Shown piece by piece: positions 1 through 5,518 of a DNA stretch of 5,518 nt. A program made the translations under genes and the position numbers. The stretch is from an uncultured Ruminococcus sp. (GTDB taxonomy: Bacteria; Bacillota; Clostridia; Oscillospirales; Ruminococcaceae): NCBI GenBank assembly GCA_947178195.1, contig CAMWXM010000191.1:1-5518 (forward strand), read 5' to 3'. Within the stretch, counting starts at the first letter, position 1; each line of letters starts with the position of its first letter. Under the pieces are notes generated by a model, which saw only the letters and a program-made list of their open reading frames with translations, did no database searches and was not told the origin of the DNA.

Positions 1-931
1 CTATTTGTATATCTTTACCGAGAATTTCATTATATTCTTCAGGATAAACTAATTCTATTCCCGAACCCGAAGAAAAAGTCAACTCACCAAAGTAGATTTT
101 ACCGCTTACGTTGTATAAATCTACTCTGACGCATTTCCAACTCCCGCATAATTTTTTTACTACTTCCATCATTTCAGCAAAATTTTCGGGCGGTTCATCA
201 GACAAAACAGGTTCATAGGTATGCAAGCGGAAAGGCATTTTTTTAAAATTTAAATCATATACAGTTCTTCTATGGTTTGTATATCTACCCGTATCAACCC
301 AAACATATTTTACTTCACCCGAAAAGCACATAAATTTGTAATCGGGCAAATCATCATTTATCTCTAAATATTGCTCTATATATATGATAGGTTTTATATC
401 TTTATATTGCAACTCAAGGCCGCCATGAAATGCAAAATTTTCTTTCAACCATTTGTTCAGACGGTTCTTTATTTTCTTAATTGCTCTATATGTCAAAGCA
501 TTTTTATCTTTTATGATAATATTATACCCTGAACCGTGATTGCACTTTATAACAAATTGATTAGGAAGTTTATTAAAATCAATGTCATAAGCATCTGTCC
601 AACAATCTTTACCGTCAATCGAAATAATTGGTATTAGATACTCATCACCAATAATGTTTTTAACATAATCCCTGACAAGATATTTATCGGCAAGTTGTGT
701 TTTAAGAGGTTCTATATCATAAAGTTTTAGCCACTGTTGTTTTTCCGTATAAGTTACAGGCGATTCTAAATTCAATTTCCTCCCTGTCATTTTCTTATAC
801 CACTTCTTCAAATAATCCGGATAATCATTTTTATCCAAAGACGATTCACGCCTTACAGTTAATCTACGCTTAATACTATGATAAAATTTTAAAACAAAAT
901 TAGGAGTTATCCTTTTAATGAATTCTTTCAT
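1..931 (-). CDS. TupA-like ATP-grasp ligase, C-terminus cut by window edge
   Basis: My own minus-strand translation from the ATG at 931 gives 310 residues open to the left edge. It matches the TupA-like ATP-grasp family (teichuronopeptide biosynthesis type), whose members are thought to join a carboxylate to an amine using ATP. Visible landmarks: the family's N-terminal region with SPVTYTEKQQW (57-67) and LADKYLVRDYV (80-90); the nucleotide-binding strand FVIKCNHGSG (126-135, K129); the hinge-like IYIEQYL (183-189, E186); VRVDLY (268-273, R269 and D271); and FGELTFSSGSG (281-291, E283), the usual Mg-ATP ligand strand. The key residues look intact, so I expect an active enzyme. There is no signal peptide or membrane segment; the N-terminus is basic (KRITPN, KRRLTVRR) and the protein is probably cytoplasmic. 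From memory of the family, only a short C-terminal tail is missing. The gene follows the upstream glycosyltransferase by 15 bases in the same frame. Its amine and acid substrates cannot be read from sequence. Confidence 0.9.
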   Translation of the reverse strand, partial: MKEFIKRITPNFVLKFYHSIKRRLTVRRESSLDKNDYPDYLKKWYKKMTGRKLNLESPVTYTEKQQWLKLYDIEPLKTQLADKYLVRDYVKNIIGDEYLIPIISIDGKDCWTDAYDIDFNKLPNQFVIKCNHGSGYNIIIKDKNALTYRAIKKIKNRLNKWLKENFAFHGGLELQYKDIKPIIYIEQYLEINDDLPDYKFMCFSGEVKYVWVDTGRYTNHRRTVYDLNFKKMPFRLHTYEPVLSDEPPENFAEMMEVVKKLCGSWKCVRVDLYNVSGKIYFGELTFSSGSGIELVYPEEYNEILGKDIQI

Positions 932-941
932 ACCCAATCTG

Positions 942-948
942 CCTTTTT
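942..948 (-). promoter_or_regulatory. Ribosome binding site of the TupA-like gene, with an ambiguous start
   Basis: AAAAAGG on the minus strand overlaps the TAA stop (947-949) of the upstream glycosyltransferase. It lies 10 bases from the ATG at 931, slightly long, and only 4 bases from an in-frame TTG at 937-935. I prefer the ATG because it is the stronger codon. The TTG would add only two residues, so the protein is essentially the same. Placing the site on the previous stop codon suggests translation is coupled. Confidence 0.5.
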
Positions 949-2098
949 ATGTTTTAATAATTTTTTCTATTAAATCCAACCATTTATCATTCTGACGACT
1001 TCTACAAAAACTTTCAGGACGAGTTTCTAACGCTAAATAACTTTTTTTATTTTCTATTATTTCATTAAACGCATTTATTACTTCATCCTCAGAAGAGCAT
1101 ACAAAACCATTTTCAAATTTTGAAACCATATTAGCAATTACTGTATTTCGAGGTCCCACAAATATAATTGGCTTGTTCAGATATATATAATCGTAAATTT
1201 TAGTACCAATAGCACCTTTTCTTGCATCTATAATTAAAAAAGCATCTACACCATTTAAAAGTTTTATACCGTCAACATAATCAACAAAGCCAGTACTTTT
1301 AATAATTTCAGGAGACAACTTAATTTTTTTGATTAACTTATCTGTATCAGCCTCTCTGTCTCCAATCTGTAAGACGCTAAGGTCTTTATCATAACTTTTC
1401 AAGGCAGATAAAAAGACCATTGAATAATTCTTTGTATAATAAAAAATTTTCCCAAATACACCAACAGTAAATCCTGAATTTTCAGTATTAGGCAAATCTA
1501 TAGTTTTTAACAGACGGTCATCGTATCCATTCTCTATCAACACAAACTTTTCTTTAAACTTTTTATAATGTTTGCAATATTTTTCTTTCCATGTTTCAGT
1601 AACCGTTACAATTGCTGTTGCTGCTTTTACTGCAGAGGATTCCGCTCTTAACTGAATTAATTTTAATAAATTTTTCTTTGGTGAAAAATAATCAGAGAAT
1701 TCTCTTATATCCAATATCCATGGATCTCTAAAATCTAATATACACGGAATACCCAATCGTTTAGCTTCTTCAGCTATTTGAAAAGTATAGAAAGGTCCTC
1801 CGCTCACAATAACAACGTCAAATTTAGTGCATGAACACCAACTAATAAATTCTAAACTATATTTTTTTTGATTATTTCCAAAGTTTTGGCGTCGCTTTAT
1901 TAAACCTCCGCCTTTTGCCTCAACAATCTCTCTAATTTCAACTATGCCATGTATTGTATTATCAACATTTTGCTTTTTATTAGTAAGAACATATAACGAG
2001 ATGCCTTTGTCAACTAAATAAGCTGAGAGACTGGACATGCGAACAGCACCAACACTTTTGTCCGGTGCGAATATGGGAGCAACTATTAAAACATTCAT
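947..2098 (-). CDS. Divergent GT4-like (GT-B fold) glycosyltransferase
   Basis: A 383-residue cytoplasmic glycosyltransferase expected to transfer a sugar from a nucleotide donor to the growing lipid-linked repeat unit. The N-terminal half opens with MNVLIVAPIFAPDKSVGAVR, as in GT4 enzymes whose first domain carries the acceptor site. It contains VSGGPFYTF (98-106) and the conserved DFRDPW (122-127), followed by TVTETW (165-170) and ENGYD (189-193) at the hinge. The C-terminal half has GVFGKI (213-218) and GTKIYDYIYLNKP (298-310), which matches the GKLFEYLAAGKP-type loop of this subgroup. The classical EX7E motif is not visible: the second acid position is D303 and the first is G295. Length is normal for the family. 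The start is fixed by a good ribosome binding site at 2104-2108. An A8 run (1862-1869) falls at Q77-K79. Donor and acceptor sugars are unknown. Confidence 0.88.
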   Translation of the reverse strand: MNVLIVAPIFAPDKSVGAVRMSSLSAYLVDKGISLYVLTNKKQNVDNTIHGIVEIREIVEAKGGGLIKRRQNFGNNQKKYSLEFISWCSCTKFDVVIVSGGPFYTFQIAEEAKRLGIPCILDFRDPWILDIREFSDYFSPKKNLLKLIQLRAESSAVKAATAIVTVTETWKEKYCKHYKKFKEKFVLIENGYDDRLLKTIDLPNTENSGFTVGVFGKIFYYTKNYSMVFLSALKSYDKDLSVLQIGDREADTDKLIKKIKLSPEIIKSTGFVDYVDGIKLLNGVDAFLIIDARKGAIGTKIYDYIYLNKPIIFVGPRNTVIANMVSKFENGFVCSSEDEVINAFNEIIENKKSYLALETRPESFCRSRQNDKWLDLIEKIIKT

Positions 2099-2103
2099 AC
2101 TAA

Positions 2104-2108
2104 TCCTG
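2104..2108 (-). promoter_or_regulatory. Ribosome binding site of the divergent glycosyltransferase
   Basis: CAGGA on the minus strand lies 5 bases before the ATG at 2098. It sits in the 36-base gap after the polymerase gene, the longest gap in the window. It supports independent initiation at this start. The rest of the gap is A-rich, with no hairpin or promoter that I can recognise. Confidence 0.7.
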
Positions 2109-2134
2109 ATTTTTCCGCTTTATTGTTTATTAAT

Positions 2135-3373
2135 TTAAGTATTGCAACAGACCGAGAGGGCTTTAATATTAGTTTCATTAACATTTTTATAATCTTTTAT
2201 GCTAAATGTAAGGTTAAAGCAACATAGCATAACAAAATAACTGCCCGCCATAGCCATAAATATAATGTGTCCAGTAAAAAATGAAAAAGCTAAAATTATA
2301 TAAAATTCAAACTTGCGCAATGCTGACTTATCTTTTTTAAAATTTATTTTGCTACGCCGCAATAGCCAATTTACAAAAACAAGTAAGACGATAACTCCTA
2401 TTATCCCCAGAAAGAAAAACATATCTAATAAATCCATCTCTATCAGATGATAAGTTGAAAAACCGTTACCCAATATGAGCTGAATGAACGAACCATTACC
2501 GCTTATTAGATTACCCCACGCATTGGATAAATAATAAATTCTTCCACTTGTTAATGTAGCAATAATGTCTCCACCGTAAGTATTATATAAAAATTCCTGT
2601 CTTTGCATAAAGGCTGAAAATTGGCTTAAAGCAAAACCGCCTAACAACAAAGCAACGATTATAATACTAATAAAAACATAAATATTTTTATTCCTCTTAA
2701 AATAACAAATAAACCATAAAATCAAACCGAGCACACACGCTATCATACTTGATTTCGTGTTGGTCAGTAATACACAAAAAAATATTCCGACAGTCTGCAA
2801 AAAGGACTTCCACGTAGTTTGGTATAATAGCTTATATAAGCAAAAATAAAAAAGTATAATTTGAACAGCATTCAGTTCATTCAATGAATAGTAAAATCCT
2901 TTAAATCCCAATTCGCCTATATATGAGGAGTAACCGATATTCAAAAAATACGGAACTGCTATGCAAACAATCATAAGGACTGTATTATAATTAAAAATAC
3001 GATATAAAGCTAAATTATTGATAATGCGACAGCGGATATTTTCATATAAGAATATAAACATTAGAACATTAAATATAAGTTTAACTATACAATCAGTTTT
3101 AATATTTGCCTTTGTATCCATAAAAATATTTAAAATGACTGAAATAAAAATAAACAATATAAAAGCTAATAATTTTGCAAACTTTTTTGTTGAAATTTGA
3201 CCGCTTTGTAATAACGAAAAAAATAAGACTATAACAATAAATAACTTGTAGACAGTACCTATAGTAATTTTTCCCTCATAGGTTAAATACCCGTTAATTG
3301 AATCAATAACGGGTAAAATTGACAAAAGGAATATAATTAAATTTTGATACGTAGTCGTACTATGCTTAGTCAT
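2135..3373 (-). CDS. wzy: Wzy-type polysaccharide repeat-unit polymerase (O-antigen ligase/polymerase family)
   Basis: A 412-residue, very hydrophobic inner-membrane protein predicted to join lipid-linked repeat units into a chain on the outer face of the membrane. I count about ten to twelve membrane segments, including roughly 11-30, 38-55, 67-84, 96-111, 129-146, 168-183, 191-224 (one or two), 231-250, 315-337 and 355-391 (two). Family-like features: LPVIDSINGYL near the N-terminus (20-30), GFKGFYYSLNELNA (156-169), TNTKSSM (204-210), and a large loop at about 251-314 with LTSGRIYY (274-281), LGNGFSTYH (301-309) and EMDLLD (312-317) before FFFLGIIG. Conserved arginine and acidic residues in this loop are typical of Wzy and WaaL proteins. 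A ligase role is less likely given the operon context. The start overlaps the previous gene by 8 bases and has no clear ribosome binding site, so coupled translation is likely. The specific linkage formed cannot be predicted. Confidence 0.87.
   Translation of the reverse strand: MTKHSTTTYQNLIIFLLSILPVIDSINGYLTYEGKITIGTVYKLFIVIVLFFSLLQSGQISTKKFAKLLAFILFIFISVILNIFMDTKANIKTDCIVKLIFNVLMFIFLYENIRCRIINNLALYRIFNYNTVLMIVCIAVPYFLNIGYSSYIGELGFKGFYYSLNELNAVQIILFYFCLYKLLYQTTWKSFLQTVGIFFCVLLTNTKSSMIACVLGLILWFICYFKRNKNIYVFISIIIVALLLGGFALSQFSAFMQRQEFLYNTYGGDIIATLTSGRIYYLSNAWGNLISGNGSFIQLILGNGFSTYHLIEMDLLDMFFFLGIIGVIVLLVFVNWLLRRSKINFKKDKSALRKFEFYIILAFSFFTGHIIFMAMAGSYFVMLCCFNLTFSIKDYKNVNETNIKALSVCCNT
3288..3315 (-). 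repeat. Inverted repeat (possible mRNA hairpin) inside the 5' end of wzy
   Basis: TACCCGTTA (3288-3296) and TAACGGGTA (3307-3315) are perfect 9-base reverse complements separated by 10 bases. Inside them TTG (3298-3300) can also pair with CAA (3304-3306), with one bulged base and a 3-base loop. In the wzy message this falls about 58-86 nt after the start codon, across codons L20 to Y29. No U-tract follows, so it is not a standard terminator. By chance, a 9-base inverted repeat this close together would be expected roughly 0.4 times in a window this size at equal base composition, so it may mean nothing. Confidence 0.45.
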
Positions 3374-4463
3374 TATAAGTTAAAATATTTTGTAATATTT
3401 GATACAACTTTTCAGATTCATAATTTAGGGAAGTTTGAACTGCACCATCTACTAAACTTTGATAATCTTCTTTGGATAAAGACACTATTTCCATCATCTT
3501 TTCAGCCAACTGTTCAACATTACCTTTCTCAAACTTGTACCCGTTATAATTATTAATAACGTAAAATTTCGGCGCAGCATAGTCACTGCAAATTACAGGA
3601 GTGCCACACGCCATTGCTTCAATTGCTACAAGTCCAAGGCTCTCTCCTTCTCTACAAGTAGGAAAAATAAACGCATCTGATATATTGTAAATTTCAGCTA
3701 ACTGATTTTGCGTCATTAAAGGAAATCTTATAAAATTTTCGGCTATATTAAGTTTATTTGCAAGCAATTCAAATTTTTCATTATCAGGACCGCTACCTAC
3801 AATGATATAGTTTGCTGACACATTTTGTTTATTTAAAATGTCAACAGCTCGCAAAAAAACGTCCCATCCTTTACCTTCTATTAATCGGCCGACAAAACTA
3901 AACGTTTTTTTGTTTTTATCTAAACCATATTTTAACTCTAAATTATCAACGTCTATTTGTGTAAATTGGTTAAAAATATTTTTATCAATACCTGCAGACG
4001 GATAAATAAAAATTTTTTCTTTTATAAGATTATACTTTTCCGCAACGTAGTTTTTAAAATATTCAGAAGGTACGATAATTCTTTCACTCTTTGATAATAT
4101 TTGTTTTGTATATTTCTGATATTTTTCCTGTTTGATATTATCTGGTACTACGTCACTTCCATGAACATTAGTAAAAATTTTTAACTTTTTAATTCTGTTC
4201 GCCCATAAAACAGGTAAACTGCTATGAGAGGCATAATGTATATAAATCAAATCATAATGACAAAAAATAATCTTTAATAACGTTTTCAAGTAAAAAAATG
4301 CGTACCCAAAAAATTTTAATATCCTATTTTTTGCGCATTTCATTACACTTAACGAATAATTTATATCAATATATGACAACTGATCAACGAACTTTTTAAC
4401 AAAAATGCCGTAATAAGGACATTTTTTACTTGGATACATATTAGATACTATTAATATTCTCAT
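3366..4463 (-). CDS. GT4 family glycosyltransferase (canonical EX7E type)
   Basis: A 365-residue retaining glycosyltransferase of the GT-B fold, expected to add one sugar of the repeat unit on the cytoplasmic face of the membrane. The N-terminal domain starts MRILIVSNMYPSKKCPYYG and includes IYIHYASHSSLPV (73-85) and NVHGSDVVP (99-107), an acceptor-side signature. A hydrophobic, basic stretch (about 47-68, FFGYAFFYLKTLLKIIF) may touch the membrane. The C-terminal domain has FVGRLIEGKGW (190-200, R193 and K198), which binds the donor diphosphate in this family. It also has the EX7E pair E274 and E282 within REGESLGLVAIEAMACGTP. Both domains are complete and length is usual. The start ATG overlaps the stop of the Alg13-like gene by 4 bases (ATGA) and has a ribosome binding site at 4469-4473. 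At its end it overlaps wzy by 8 bases. The sugar donor is not predictable; GT4 also includes many sucrose- and mannose-related enzymes, but context favours capsule synthesis. Confidence 0.92.
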   Translation of the reverse strand: MRILIVSNMYPSKKCPYYGIFVKKFVDQLSYIDINYSLSVMKCAKNRILKFFGYAFFYLKTLLKIIFCHYDLIYIHYASHSSLPVLWANRIKKLKIFTNVHGSDVVPDNIKQEKYQKYTKQILSKSERIIVPSEYFKNYVAEKYNLIKEKIFIYPSAGIDKNIFNQFTQIDVDNLELKYGLDKNKKTFSFVGRLIEGKGWDVFLRAVDILNKQNVSANYIIVGSGPDNEKFELLANKLNIAENFIRFPLMTQNQLAEIYNISDAFIFPTCREGESLGLVAIEAMACGTPVICSDYAAPKFYVINNYNGYKFEKGNVEQLAEKMMEIVSLSKEDYQSLVDGAVQTSLNYESEKLYQILQNILTYND

Positions 4464-4951
4464 TTTGTACCTGAAAGTTGATTTAAATAGCTTTCAATAG
4501 AATCAATTATTGAATGGGTATTTGAAACGTATTTATTATAAACGCTATTTTTACATTCTTCTATAACTTTTCCTAAATTTTCAACGTCATACGAAACCGA
4601 AATTAAATTCATACTCTCAAATTCTTGTAACACTTGAATTTGATGGTCGTCAACGTGTTCCCCATATTTTGATAAACGAGGGCAAGCTACAACTTTTTTT
4701 CCGTTTTTGACGGCTCCAATAATAGCTCCTGTGCCGCCATGTGTAATTACCATATCAGATTCAGCTTGCATTTTAGCAAATGCTTCTCTGTCTAAAAATT
4801 TCTCATACTTATAATTCAGCGGCTTGTAATCGCTGTAGCCAGTTTGCGCAAACACCTCGTCAGTTATAATATTATTTTCTATTAATTTATCAATTTCTTT
4901 TAATAATCTGTTGAATTGAAATTTTTGAGAACCAAGCGTTATAAATATCAT
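4460..4951 (-). CDS. Alg13-like catalytic half of a two-part glycosyltransferase (GT28 C-terminal domain; PssE/Cps14G type)
   Basis: A 163-residue protein equal to the C-terminal, donor-binding half of a GT28/MurG-type glycosyltransferase. It begins MIFITLGSQKFQFNRLL (G7, S8 and Q9 are typical of the family) and contains ADVVITHGGTG-type sequence as SDMVITHGGTG (65-75). It then has CPRLSKYGEHVDDHQ (90-104), the region that contacts the UDP-sugar. It lacks an acceptor and membrane domain and is expected to work only with an Alg14-like partner, which is encoded immediately upstream 11 bases away. Bacterial pairs of this kind (PssD/PssE, Cps14F/Cps14G) add the second sugar to the lipid-linked primer. 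The start at 4951 has a strong ribosome binding site (4957-4962). Its TGA stop overlaps the next gene's ATG. Length is normal and no key motif is missing. Confidence 0.93.
   Translation of the reverse strand: MIFITLGSQKFQFNRLLKEIDKLIENNIITDEVFAQTGYSDYKPLNYKYEKFLDREAFAKMQAESDMVITHGGTGAIIGAVKNGKKVVACPRLSKYGEHVDDHQIQVLQEFESMNLISVSYDVENLGKVIEECKNSVYNKYVSNTHSIIDSIESYLNQLSGTK
4469..4473 (-). promoter_or_regulatory. Ribosome binding site of the canonical GT4 gene
   Basis: CAGGT on the minus strand, with its AGG core six bases before the ATG at 4463. It lies within the last codons of the Alg13-like gene and supports the ATGA-overlap start. Confidence 0.55.
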
Positions 4952-4956
4952 AAAAA

Positions 4957-4962
4957 TCCTCT
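4957..4962 (-). promoter_or_regulatory. Ribosome binding site of the Alg13-like gene
   Basis: AGAGGA on the minus strand, 5 bases before the ATG at 4951 and directly after the TAA stop (4963-4965) of the Alg14-like gene. It is the best ribosome binding site in the window and fixes this start. Confidence 0.75.
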
Positions 4963-5442
4963 TTAATAAATTCCGCCAAGATATATGGCATCAGGATAGT
5001 ATTTAAGCATTTGTTCCCATTGAACGTAAAATCTATCTGCTTTCTTATAAAGATACTTCCCCGTTTCTGTAGGCGAATTTACCTTCGCAAATGATTCAAT
5101 ATAAATCAATTTTGCTCCAAAAAATTTTGCTAAAAGGCACAACGGTATCATTGCCAAAACACCAGTAGTAATAACCACGTTCGGACGTTTTTTTATAATC
5201 AAAAACAGTGATTTAAAAGCGTTGCATACTAACTTAAAAATACATGAAAACTCTTTTCTGTTGACTTGATGCAAAAAATAAGTTTTTTTACCATTATTTC
5301 TAGCACCATATTTTGTTCTCTCAGTAACAACAAAACTATCATACTTGTCCATAATGGGTTTTAACATTAGAAGTTGCTCGTAATGCCCACCCGACGAAGA
5401 AGCAAAACAAATTTTAATTTTCTTTTTTTTATTTTTCGCCAT
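4963..5442 (-). CDS. Alg14-like membrane-anchoring half of a two-part glycosyltransferase (PssD/Cps14F type)
   Basis: A 159-residue partner protein that recruits the Alg13-like catalytic subunit to the membrane and supplies the acceptor side of the active site. After a lysine-rich start (MAKNKKKKIKI) comes CFASSSGGHYEQL (12-24), the family's N-terminal signature. RPNVVITTG (86-94) leads into a hydrophobic segment (about 94-109, VLAMIPLCLLAKFFG), which is the likely membrane-associated part. The C-terminal part has LIYIESFAKVNSPT (112-125, E116) and VQWEQMLKYYPDAIYLGGIY (140-159), both standard in bacterial Alg14-like proteins. Length is typical and nothing is missing. The gene begins 8 bases after ugd. 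Its only ribosome-binding candidate, AGAGA at 5455-5459, is 12 bases away and weak, so translation may depend on ribosomes leaving ugd. An A8 run (5423-5430) lies at codons 4-7. Confidence 0.93.
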   Translation of the reverse strand: MAKNKKKKIKICFASSSGGHYEQLLMLKPIMDKYDSFVVTERTKYGARNNGKKTYFLHQVNRKEFSCIFKLVCNAFKSLFLIIKKRPNVVITTGVLAMIPLCLLAKFFGAKLIYIESFAKVNSPTETGKYLYKKADRFYVQWEQMLKYYPDAIYLGGIY

Positions 5443-5450
5443 TATTAAAT

Positions 5451-5518
5451 TCAGTCTCTTTTAAATAAATCTCTCGTAAAAACTTTATCTTTAACTTCGT
5501 CAAGAGCATTGTCGAAAA
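5451..5518 (-). CDS. ugd: UDP-glucose 6-dehydrogenase, last 21 residues only
   Basis: The minus strand reads 21 codons and a TGA stop into the window from the right edge. The end of the peptide, EVKDKVFTRDLFKRD, closely resembles the C-terminus of UDP-glucose 6-dehydrogenases; the E. coli Ugd tail as I recall it ends ADVADKVYTRDLFGSD. The enzyme oxidises UDP-glucose to UDP-glucuronic acid with NAD+ in the cytoplasm. Only the C-terminal tail is visible, so catalytic and NAD-binding residues cannot be checked. Another nucleotide-sugar dehydrogenase of the same family is possible, but the YTRD/FTRDLF ending favours the UDP-glucose enzyme. The frame is followed 8 bases later by the Alg14-like gene, so the two are almost certainly cotranscribed. 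Confidence 0.75.
   Translation of the reverse strand, partial: FDNALDEVKDKVFTRDLFKRD

Noticed and set aside
370..491. 12-base direct repeat ATTGCTCTATAT at 370-381 and 480-491
   Set aside because: The copies are read in different frames of the TupA-like gene, there is no third copy, and the surroundings do not match. It is likely chance in AT-rich sequence.
2099..2134. Possible internal promoter or terminator in the longest intergenic gap
   Set aside because: Only a ribosome binding site can be supported. There is no -35/-10 pair with proper spacing and no stem-loop.
3018..3200. 60-codon open frame on the plus strand
   Set aside because: It lies wholly antisense to the well-supported wzy gene, its translation resembles no known family, and it merely reflects low-complexity AT-rich membrane-protein codons.
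3344..3556. 70-codon open frame on the plus strand
   Set aside because: It is antisense to the start of wzy and the end of the GT4 gene, with no recognisable domain; it is a shadow of the real genes.
3542..3561. Inverted repeat CGTTAT...ATAACG with an 8-base AT-only spacer
   Set aside because: The stem is only six pairs, mostly A-T, and falls inside GT4 codons for NNYNG. No U-tract follows, so it is not a terminator or operator.
1..5518. Possible alternative genetic code (TGA as tryptophan or glycine), considered because of the AT-richness
   Set aside because: TGA ends the ugd and Alg13-like genes at sensible family lengths, and tryptophans are encoded by TGG, so the standard bacterial code fits.

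Overview
The window is a slice from the middle of a cell-surface polysaccharide (capsule or exopolysaccharide) operon. All seven genes lie on the minus strand, so transcription runs from high to low coordinates. The gene order in that direction is: the end of a UDP-glucose 6-dehydrogenase (ugd), an Alg14-like and an Alg13-like half of a two-part glycosyltransferase, a GT4 glycosyltransferase, a Wzy-type polymerase, a second and more divergent GT4-like glycosyltransferase, and a TupA-like ATP-grasp ligase. The first and last genes run off the window. Most genes are separated by 0-15 bases or overlap (by 4 and 8 bases). The longest non-coding stretch is 36 bases (2099-2134). I see no internal promoter, terminator, RNA gene, mobile element or CRISPR array, and no gene-free stretch approaching 300 bases. 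The operon promoter must lie beyond the right edge.

The DNA is AT-rich; hand-counted 60-base rows gave roughly 25-47% GC. The standard bacterial code is used: TGA is a stop in two genes and tryptophan is TGG. Several starts have Shine-Dalgarno sequences of the AGGA type. Together with split Alg13/Alg14 transferases and a TupA-like ligase, this suggests a low-GC Firmicute (Bacillota, perhaps a gut Clostridia-type organism). That is inference from style, not a phylogenetic result.

The likely pathway is Wzx/Wzy-type. Ugd makes UDP-glucuronic acid. The Alg14-like protein anchors the Alg13-like catalytic half at the membrane to add an early sugar, plausibly that glucuronic acid. The two GT4-type enzymes extend the lipid-linked repeat unit, and the Wzy-like protein polymerises units outside the membrane. 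The initiating sugar-phosphate transferase and the Wzx flippase are not in the window.

The most interesting gene is the last one (1-931). It reads as a near-complete TupA-like ATP-grasp protein with its metal-ligand residues intact. With ugd in the same operon, it suggests a uronic-acid polymer carrying an amide-linked amino acid or other amine. No component looks like an entirely new system; the novelty lies in this combination and in a few local sequence features listed as findings.
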